Shown piece after piece: positions 1 through 8,100 of a stretch of DNA of 12,566 nucleotides. The number at the start of each line of letters is the position of its first letter. Within the stretch, counting starts at the first letter, position 1. A model generated the notes under the pieces. It made no database searches, was not told where the DNA came from, and was given only the letters and a program-made list of their open reading frames with translations. The position numbers and the translations under genes are program-made. The stretch spans positions 1 through 12,566 of the forward strand of contig MU634401.1 in NCBI GenBank assembly GCA_026770595.1, read 5' to 3'. Origin of the DNA: Ochromonadaceae sp. CCMP2298. Taxonomy: Eukaryota; Sar; Synurophyceae; Ochromonadales; Ochromonadaceae.

Positions 1-37
1 GCACGAAGTTCAATAAGGACCCCCATGCGTGACGTAC

Positions 38-877
38 CTGCGAAGATGCCGCTGTTGGGCAGTGGCACAGATAGGATGCTGCTGACGCCTGTGAGCTCCA
101 CCTGCTCCACCTGCTCCGCCCGCTTCGTCCCGGTACCCCTTCTGGGCAGCTGGACGGAGAGAGCCATCATGCGGAGGGACTCGAGGGCGCGCCGCATGCG
201 CTCGAAGTACAGCTCCTACGGGTGAGAGAGAGCAGGGGGGCATAGAGCAAGGGAGTAGAGAGTAGAGGTAAGTTAGCAGTCAGCCATGGGCAGTGGGCAG
301 TGAGCAGTGAGCATAAAGTAGTGCCAGTGGGGGGTGCACTACACAGTTCAGCTATCACTCGTGCCATCAAGCTCATCAGTGGGAAGAAGGTACCTTCGTC
401 TTTTCTTTCAAATCGTGCTGCAGTCCCTCCACGACTGCTGCAGACAGCTGACCCCTCTCGCGCATTTCCCGGGTGCTCCCCTCCAGCCCCTTTAGCTGCA
501 GCTGCTCCCCGCTGGCCGCTGCAGACTCAGCGACCAGAGCCTTGCGCACTGTGGGTGGTTGGAATTAGCACGAATGAGTGGGTATTTCGGAAGGTGGGGA
601 GGAGGTGGTAGGACTCACAATCTTGCACTCTTTCTCGCATGTCTCGCTTCTGGAGCTTCAGGGCCGCCAACTGAGACCGCGCCGCGGTGAGCTGAGGGCT
701 GTTGACATGGAGTGCCACTCCGGCCAGACGCTTTAACTCCGCATTCTTCGCTTCAACGACGTTCCGTTCATCCAGTCTCCGCACCATGCGCGAGATCTCG
801 TCCCTCACCTCTCTCGGGTTGGTTACCTTCGTGGTCGAGCAGATGCCGCAGCGCTTCGTACTTAACGCAAGATCCAT
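38..877 (-). CDS. Coiled-coil protein, 5' portion (three exons, runs off the left edge)
   Basis: I do not recognise the family. Three exons join without a stop: 877-619, 548-394 and 215-38. The introns are 618-549 (GTGAGT...CCACAG) and 393-216 (GTACCT...CCGTAG). Phases agree (259+155 nt is a multiple of 3), and a third donor, GCAG|GTACGT, follows at 37, so the gene continues outside the window. The start at 877 is the first ATG after an in-frame stop near 929. The visible 197 residues are rich in Arg, Glu, Leu, Lys and Gln with heptad-like spacing, for example KNAELKRLAGVAL, LAALKLQKRDMRERVQ and VVEGLQHDLKEKTK. This suggests an extended alpha-helical coiled coil, so a structural or scaffolding role is only an inference. 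The first 15-20 residues are doubtful, because an alternative exon reading YEALRHLLDHEG lies in another frame just upstream. Confidence 0.6.
216..393 (-). other. Intron 2 of the coiled-coil gene
   Basis: The ends match splice consensus: donor AAG|GTACCT at 393 and acceptor CCCGTAG at 216. It joins two open frames in phase 0. It carries a small 7-nt tandem repeat, GGCAGTG/AGCAGTG, over three copies at 289-309, which on the transcribed strand gives a pyrimidine-leaning tract. Confidence 0.6.
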
Positions 878-1207
878 ACCTCCACGGCCGGTTTTTGAAC
901 CAAAACGAGAACTTTGGGCTTACTCTTGCGACTGGGAGACTGCCAATAGTATTGGCCCAGTTGGGGAAGATGTACCCTTCTACTGGTTCGCGGAGAACCC
1001 CCTCCCACACCCATTAGCCGGATGTCCAGGATGTGCGAAACCAGGGAAAGAGCGCCTCTGGGTCTCGCCATTCCTGGGATTTCCGAGGGTAAATAATGAC
1101 CTGGTGGGGAACGAAAGGGGCCAAAAACCTGGGTTTTTCGGTACCCCATGTCACTCTACACCATTTACGTAGTACCCAAGTGAACTATACTCCGGTAGAA
1201 ACCAAAT

Positions 1208-1213
1208 TTTATT
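1208..1213 (-). terminator. Candidate polyadenylation hexamer AATAAA for the helicase gene
   Basis: An exact AATAAA reads on the minus strand about 465 nt downstream of the helicase stop at 1678. Whether this organism uses AATAAA is unknown. A plus-strand AATAAA at 1230-1235 in the same AT-rich patch shows that chance occurrence is possible. Confidence 0.25.
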
Positions 1214-1390
1214 AGGCAGTTAGGCCTCTAATAAATCGGGTCATTTAAATTGGCGATGGTGAACACAGAACGCAATCAGTACATGTCTCCTGGGTATGCA
1301 AACAATGCTTAGTGTGCTGCGCAACAGTTAGCATTGTTAAACTATAGACCTGTAGGAAATGTTTAAAATGAATACAAACATAAACCTGTG

Positions 1391-1420
1391 AGATTGTGCA
1401 TTTTAAAAAATGCACAATCT
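1391..1420. repeat. 30-nt perfect inverted repeat (14-bp arms, 2-nt spacer)
   Basis: The arms AGATTGTGCATTTT (1391-1404) and AAAATGCACAATCT (1407-1420) are exact reverse complements separated by AA. It lies about 260 nt past the helicase stop, so on the minus strand it could fold as a stem in that 3' UTR. On DNA it could be a cruciform or binding site. No protein-coding role is apparent. It could also be the relic of a short transposable element, but no target-site duplication is evident. Confidence 0.85.
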
Positions 1421-1677
1421 ATTTGCTTATGGTGGGTGCTGGATACTGTTGATCGATGCACCCCACGGCAGCAGCACCCGCACTGCTCCCGTCTCCCCCT
1501 ACCTACACATGTAACATCTGCCCTTGCTTAAATATCTAACATATACCGCAAGCTCTTCCTCGCACCTGCCTCGTCCTCTGCTGGAATGATATATGCATAC
1601 GGTGCCCATTTCCCGCACAGTCTCTCATTGACCAAGAGCCTTCCGCAGGTCGCTCGTTAAAAGGACGGGGACGGGGA

Positions 1678-2171
1678 CTAGGACAGGGCGCGGATGCGCA
1701 GAGACAGCTTGCAGAGGCGCTCCCTGCGGCAGTACTCGTGGCACAGGGTAGCGGCCTCGGCGAACATGCCCGCCTGCACGAAGTGGTCGGCAGCAGCGGC
1801 AGCCCACGCTTCCACCTCCCCCATTGCTACCGCCCCCACTGCCCCTACTGCCCCTACTGCGTCCCCGCTTGATCCCTCTTCCGTATGCACACGACCTCCT
1901 TTCCCTTGCCCCTCCCTCTCTCGCGAGCTCTCCCTCCGCCCCTCCTGCCTCTCCCTCTGCCGCACCTGCACGGAGAACTCTGCTGCCTGCAGGTGGTGCT
2001 GCGCCTTGTGCAGAAAGTGTGCGGCCGCGTCCCCTGCGCTGCTGAAGCACTGCACTGCGAGGCGCAGCAGGCGCACAGAACTGCTGCTACCAATGCCGCT
2101 GGTTCCTGTGTCGGAATCGTCCTCCTCCGCCAGCGCCGCCAGCGACACGCCCTCCTGCGTCCAGTCATCGG
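1678..2171 (-). other. C-terminal TPR-like helical tail of the helicase protein
   Basis: The tail opens with DDWTQEGVSLAALAEEDDS and RLLRLAVQCFSSAGDAAAHF, then HKAQHHLQAAEFSVQVRQRE. It ends with AADHFVQAGMFAEAATLCHE just before the TAG stop. This matches the 'WxxEG ... A..CF..AGD ... A' pattern that follows the helicase core in TRANK1 relatives, where it is read as TPR-like alpha-hairpins. A Gly/Ala-Val repeat (GAVGAVGAV, near 1860-1825) sits between two helical hairpins. Confidence 0.6.
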
Positions 2172-5100
2172 GCAGCATCAGCGTCCCTCTGCAGCTGCTC
2201 GGTGGGAGCTTGCTGCCACTGCTGCTGCTCGCAGCGAGCACATCCGCCGAGTCCGAAACAGCAGGTGCAGCACGTGCAGCAGATGCGGTGGCGGTGGCGG
2301 TGGCAGTGGAGGGGGCACATGCCTCCTGTGCGTCTGCATCTGCGTGTGTGTACGTCTGGGCCAAGCCGCGCTCTAGCAGCAGTGCAAACCAGGCGGCGCT
2401 CGCAACGCTGACTTGCCTCTCCGCGAAGATGAGGTGAGAGCTGCTGCGTGTGATGGCCGTGTACAGCACTTTCAACTGCAACTCCAGCTCTGAGGATAAT
2501 CCCGCTGCTGCTGCCGCCGCCGAGGAAGACGTAGACGTCAATGCCTGGAGGGTCGTGGAGTGTCCGGAGGTCGCAGATGCAGATGCAGACGCAGCTGCAG
2601 CAGGACCGGCACAGGCAGAGAGCAGGCTCTTCCATGCCTTGTGCTTTCCGTCCAGGGGGTGGGAGCCTGCGGGCATGCCTCTGCAGGAGAAGAAGTCCAC
2701 CACCGCCACGTCCCTGAACTCCAAACCCTTCACCTGGCGGATGCCGTACACCAGCACCGGTGCGCGCGAGGAGGCCTGGGCCGTGGTGCCTACCAAGACC
2801 TCGCCCTCTGCACCTGCGCCCCCCTGCCCCTCCCCGTCCCCGCACCCCTCCTTCTGGTCCTGCTCCTCGTCCACCGCACTCAGCCGAGCGTTGAGCGTGT
2901 CCACGCACTCGTCCCAGGCCAGCAGGCGCAGCTTGGGGTACTGGCGACACAGCCGCAGCAGCGCCGCGTCAGACACGTCACTCAGCAGTGCCGGCTGGGG
3001 TCCCAGGGAGAGCCCCACGAAATCACTCACGTTGTCGTTGCTCTTGGGGAAAAGTGCGAACAGGCGCTGCAGCACTTCGTTTCCGACTTGCAGGATGCCA
3101 TCGTGCGACCGCAGAGACCTGTTGAGCACAGTCACTCGGGACAGTCGCTGCTGCCCGTCGGACAGCTTGTGCATGCAGCTGCGCGCCTCCTCAAAGCGGA
3201 AGTCCACGCCGTGCGTTATGGACTGGGCTGTGTCTCCTGCGAAGAACAGGCGCTCGGCGCAGCAGCCTACGCTCATGACGAGCACCCCCATCTCCGCCTG
3301 TGTGAGGTCTTGGATCTCGTCCACGTAGCAGAAGTCGAACAAGTGGGGGCGGTGGCGGCGCTGGGCTAGCAGCAGAGCAGATACGCGATCCGCCTCATCC
3401 CACAGCCCCCGCTGCCTGCACAGCGCGCTGTAGCGTTTGTATAGGCGGTACACTGCCTGCCGTGCCTCTGCGCCGAGCTTCACGCGGGAGGGTGGGAACA
3501 CCTCTACGTCGAGGTACTGCTGCAGAGATAGACCGCACAGACCAGCACCGTCACCGATACGACCGCCAGCACTGGCTGCTTCTCCCGCCAGCACCGCTTC
3601 AACGCTGCCCTTGAGGAAGGAGCGGATATGCGTCCAGCAGGCGAGCACATCCGGTAGCGCAGAGGCTGAGGCAGAGGTAAAGGTGGAGGCGGAAGGTTTG
3701 GTTTTAGAGCCCCTGTGCCTGTCCTGCTTAGACTTAGGGGCGCCGTCCTCCCCTACCAGGGGCCAGAGCTCATCTCGGAAGCGCACGAAGTCGACGCATC
3801 TGTTAGGAGGGAAGGTGGGTTTAATGCGTATTATAGTATACAGAGGGAGGGTTTAATGCATATTATAGCATCTGTTAGGAGGGAAGGAGAGGCGAGGCAC
3901 GCCTGGGTCTGGGTCTGGACCGAGGCCTGGACCTGAATCGGGGTCTGCGACTGGGCCTGAGTACGCCGCCCACAGCTCCGTTACCAAGTTGCCGATGCGA
4001 GTGAACTTGGGTGCAGTGCTCGCGCTCCCCTGTTCGCCAGCATCCTTGGCATCCTTGGCATCCTTGGCATCCCTGGCATCAGTGTCCGTGTCTCTGTGCG
4101 TGCTCTCCACGAGCTGCTCGCTGTACAGGCTGCTGACGTAGGCGCACAGCCGCTTCGTGCAGCACACGAACAATTGCCGCGGACCGCCGTGCCCGTTCCC
4201 CAGACCCCTACCCTTGTCTGTGCCCATATCCACGCCCGCACCCACACCTGCGCCAGCGCTGTATGCATAGGCGTGCAGCAGTCTGTCTCTCGTCATGCGG
4301 CTGACCAGACACAGCGTTTTGCCTGTGCCGGACCTGCCCAGCAGCAGCACTGACCCAGGCTGCTCTACTACCCCCGCCTCCTCTGCGGTCAGCGTCAGCG
4401 GCGGGGTCCAGCTCACATCGCGAAGGCGCGGGAGCTGCGGTACTGGTACGGAGAAGGTTTTGAGGATGTTGTTGCTGCGGGGGTCCACCATTATGTACTG
4501 CGTCTGCTCGCACTCCCTGGACTCCCGCCCGCCCTCCTCACTCCATACACCCCCCACAACTACACCTGCACTTGCACCTGCGCCTGTTCCTGGTGTGCGC
4601 TGGCACTGCAGGACGCCGCCCCTGCGGAAGCTCTCCTCGACCAGCGCCACACAGCGAGGCACATGGTCGTGCTTGGCCACGAACCAGACTAGCAGCGCGC
4701 CCCCCTCCTGTCCTCTCCCCTGTACCCCCGTGCTCCCAGGACCCCCATGCCCTCCCTGTCCTCCGTACCCCTGCCGCGGCTCCTGCGTCCACAAGATTCT
4801 CTGCCCCTTGTCCAGCTTGGTCTCATACAACACACCTCCTACAGCGCATGAAGACAGTCGCGGCGCTTTGAGCGGCTTGCTGAGGCAGTAGGAGCGGTCG
4901 CCGCTAGCCAGCTGCCCCAGGCGCCTGTGAAAGGCCTCGCCTAGCGGGGAGCTGCCCATACGCCGCAGCCATCGCAGAGCGCTCTCAGTCAGCTTCACCT
5001 CTGCACTGGGGACTGCGGGCAGGATGGCACTGGGGACTGGAGGCAAGCCCACGCTCCCATCCTCGTCCTCGTCTGCATTCCCGTCCCCATCCACGTCTGT

Positions 5101-8100
5101 TCCTAACCCCAACCCCCCCATCTCCTCTGCCAGCCCCTCTGCTGCCCCGAAGTCCTCATCCCCCTCCTCCTCCTCCTTGCGCACTGTGAACTTGGCAGCT
5201 GTTTTCATGTCCACCCACGAGGACCGCAGAACCTCCGCAGCGCCAGTGATACGAGCAGCCGCACTGGCGCCAGCACCACTTGCACGCATTGAGTGCCTAT
5301 CTTGGCATTGGAGGTGCTGCGAAGTGCGCATTTCTTGGCGAAACACTGCGGCCACTACCGCGGCCCACTCCCCGTACAGGGGGGCAGCACCCAGCTCCTC
5401 CCTGCACTGCCGCACCTGCCGCACCGCACAGCGTCCCCGCACAGCGCACTGGACACGCAAGGCGCTGTGGTGCAGCCGCTCCTCCCATTGCCGCCGCTCG
5501 CGCAACACACCAGCGATGTGCTGCAGCTCCTGTAGAGCCAGGACCCTCTTCATTGCCCGTGCCACGTCCTCGGCAGTCCTGCCCTTGCTGTCCCTGCCCT
5601 CCAGCTCACAGCCCTGCTGCAGCACTAGCCAGCGCATGATGTGCGTGTGCTGCAGGAGGCTCGCGAAGTGCAGCAGAGGCATGCCGTCGGATCGGCGCAG
5701 CACTGTGGCGGGTGAGACGACGCTCTCTCTGACGACTCTGACGCCACTCTCCTCGCCCATCCCACCCGCCAAATCCCTCACCGTGAACTCCTTCACCAGG
5801 TGCCTCTCCAACTCCTCCACAGACGCCCCCTCCTTCACGGCGATGCACAGCTGCAGCTCTTGCTCCTGCCGCGTCCTCACCTCCACCAGCTCGTTTACGC
5901 AGATTCCGTGGTTCTTGTATTCGTGGTTGTCCTGGAGGCTGATGCGCAGAGCGGCCACGACGAGCGCCGAGAACCCCTCCGGGTACAGGACGTCTAGGTC
6001 CCCTGGGACACCTAGTACGTCTACGACACCCTTGTTCCTCTGAGTCCTAGAAAAGCCGCGGCATAGGCTTTCAAAGACGGTGAGGATGTCGGGCACGCTG
6101 TGCAGCAGTCCTTGGTTGAAGTGGGCCAAGAAATGCAGCCGGTTCTGCTGCTTCCGACTCCGGCCCTGCTGGTAGTGCTTGTCTAGCTGCTGTATAATCA
6201 GAGCGTCCGAGGGAAGCAGCTCCCTGTCGAAGTACCAGTCGTGTCTGCCTCGGCCGCCATGATACATCTGCGCCACCGCCTCGCCCAGCACAGAGTGGGT
6301 GGGCGGCTTGACTGCATGCGGTTGCTCGTACAGGTGCCGGAAGATCTCGAACTCCATGGCTGCAGCGCACACGAGAGACAGCGGCCTGCCCCCCTGATCG
6401 CTTACGAATCCGGAACTCCGCTTGCTCCAGAAGTCCCCAGCAGTGTCAACTGCCACGGTGTTGATGTCCACGCCCTCTGCTGCGCCCCTGTCGAGCAGCT
6501 GCAGGAACAGGGGCATGTTCCCGTGCTCAATGGCTTGCAGCAGAGAGCGCATGATCACGTCGTGTCGTCGCTCGTAGTCGGGGGGCATGCGGTCCAGCAT
6601 CCAGAAGACCTGCGAGGAGGGAGCGTGGGACGCGTGTGAGTGTGAGTGTATGCGGTGCAAATAACAGCGATGGTGTGCGTGGTGAGCATGGACAATGACG
6701 TCACGATCTGGAGATAGTACAATCGTCCACACCCGCTCACCTGCACATCCAGAGACAGAGCGATGGCGAGCTCAATCATCTCTGGCCGCGCATAGAGGTG
6801 GGAGGGATTGACCGTGTAGCGGTATGCGCCAAAACTTGATGCTCGTCCCTCCACTACCTCAGTGCGGCTCTCTTCGAACTCTAGGGAGGCAGCGAAGGCC
6901 TTGAAGCGGGAAGTGCCCTGCTGCAGCAGCGCCTCCACCTTGTCGTTTCAGTAGAGCAGCGAGCAGAGAGCACAGCATAGAACATAGAACATAGAACATA
7001 GAACATAGAACAGAGAGCAGAGAACATAGAACAGAGAGCAGAGGAGAGATGAGAAGATATCTAGAATTAGTAGAGAATGCCGACAGGGAGCAAAAATAGC
7101 GAGAGGCATACCTGTGCAGTGTCCGCCCCGCACAGCAGTGCATCGCAGAAGAGTTTATTTGCCTCCCCCCAGGCAGGGTTCCGATACATCCCAGCGACCG
7201 AGCGCTTCTCCCCCTGCCTCCTCTCTCGCCTGTCCACCTCCTGTGCCATAGCGCGCTGGTGGTGCGTCCTGCACAGCTGCACCACACTGAAGCCTGTGCT
7301 GTAGAAGGCCTCGCTGGGTTTGATCTGACCCGCCCCCTCCCCCTGCCCCCCCCCCTGCTCCTCCCTCTGCTTCGCATCCTCCACCTCCTTCTTCCACTGC
7401 TCGTCCATGAAGCCTGCGAAAGCCAAATCGTCAAGCCAAGAACTTTGAAAACAATGACGCTGAGCGTGGAAGACCCCCCTCCCATCCAGCGCATGCACGT
7501 CCTCCGAGTTGAAGCGCCATCGCCAGATGGAAGTCAGGACGTTGTCCGTGTCATACCAGCCCATGTGCGCGTCTCGGTACCAGTCCAGCACATCCAAGCG
7601 ACCCCTCACTATGCAGGAGAACAATAGCTGCTGCTCGTGGGAACCGCCAAAATAGCGGCTCCAGCAGCTTCCCTGCTCGCTCGGTAGTTTCAACCCCCCG
7701 ATAGAGAGGGAGTGTGTCTGCAGCTCCTCCACAGAGCAGCCCGCGTCCACTTTCGCCCGCAACGTGGCATACACCTCGCGCACGTAGTTGTCGTCGCAGA
7801 CAGCGCTCCTGTACTTGCGCGAAGGACTGGCAGCCGCAAAGGAGCGTAACGTGCGGCCCTGGGAGTCCACCATGCACCATCGCCCATCCAAGTGTGCATC
7901 ATACTCAATCGCCGAACTGTATGGATATTCTGCCCATCTGTGGCAGTCCAGAGCCTCTACGACTTGGTCGATCACCTCGTCCTCGCCGCATGTGAGAGCG
8001 TAGCTGAGAGGGAGCATGGCACCCGACTCGTGGAGCAGCAGAGCAGTGTTCAGGCCGCAGTTGGAACGGTCTATCACGGCCACCCTCCGCGGCGACGAGA

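Larger units (their letters stand above)
878..1677. other. Intergenic spacer between the helicase gene 3' end and the coiled-coil gene start
   Basis: No gene is supported here. The right part (about 1440-1677) follows the helicase stop codon and would be its 3' UTR. The middle (about 1180-1430) is distinctly AT-rich compared with the flanking exons and contains the palindrome at 1391-1420. AATAAA hexamers occur on the minus strand (1208-1213) and the plus strand (1230-1235), flanked by a small 7-bp inverted repeat (1209-1215 and 1228-1234). The left part (878-1180) has intermediate base composition and open frames on both strands with no recognisable protein. It should hold the promoter of the coiled-coil gene, but I see no clear TATA box. 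Confidence 0.5.
2419..4338 (-). other. UvrD/Rep-type SF1 helicase core
   Basis: Walker A GRSGTGKT lies at 4338-4315 in exon 5, followed by motif Ia-like QLFVCCTKRL. After the exon 5-6 junction come motif II VDEIQDLTQAE (about 3324-3292), motif III GDTAQSITHG (about 3238-3209), motif IV LRSHDGIL (near 3115), motif V QVKGLEF (2736-2716) and motif VI LYTAITRSSSHL (near 2467). Every catalytic signature residue I can check is present: Walker A Lys-Thr, Asp-Glu of motif II, Gln of motif III, Gly-Leu-Glu of motif V and Arg of motif VI. Nucleotide hydrolysis is therefore likely; unwinding remains an inference. Confidence 0.85.

Noticed and set aside
702-1172. Plus-strand frame of 156 codons followed by AATAAA
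   Set aside because: Its first half is antisense to the coiled-coil exon and the rest matches no family. I kept it only as a low-confidence observation, not as a gene.
2165-2950. Second minus-strand frame of 261 codons
   Set aside because: It overlaps the helicase motif V-VI region in another frame and is Gly/Arg/Ala low complexity.
2450-3328. Plus-strand open frames of 292 and 269 codons
   Set aside because: They are antisense to helicase motifs II-VI, which are clearly coding on the minus strand. The plus products have no recognisable domain.
5024-6043. Plus-strand open frame of 339 codons
   Set aside because: It lies antisense to helicase exon 5. Its product is Ser/Pro/Arg-rich low complexity, as expected from a GC-rich antisense frame, and shows no motif.
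6610-6740. Treating the open stretch 6609-6732 as coding sequence
   Set aside because: Strong donor and acceptor sites bracket it, and the peptide it would add (His-rich, HAHHAHH) is low complexity unlike the flanking ankyrin sequence.
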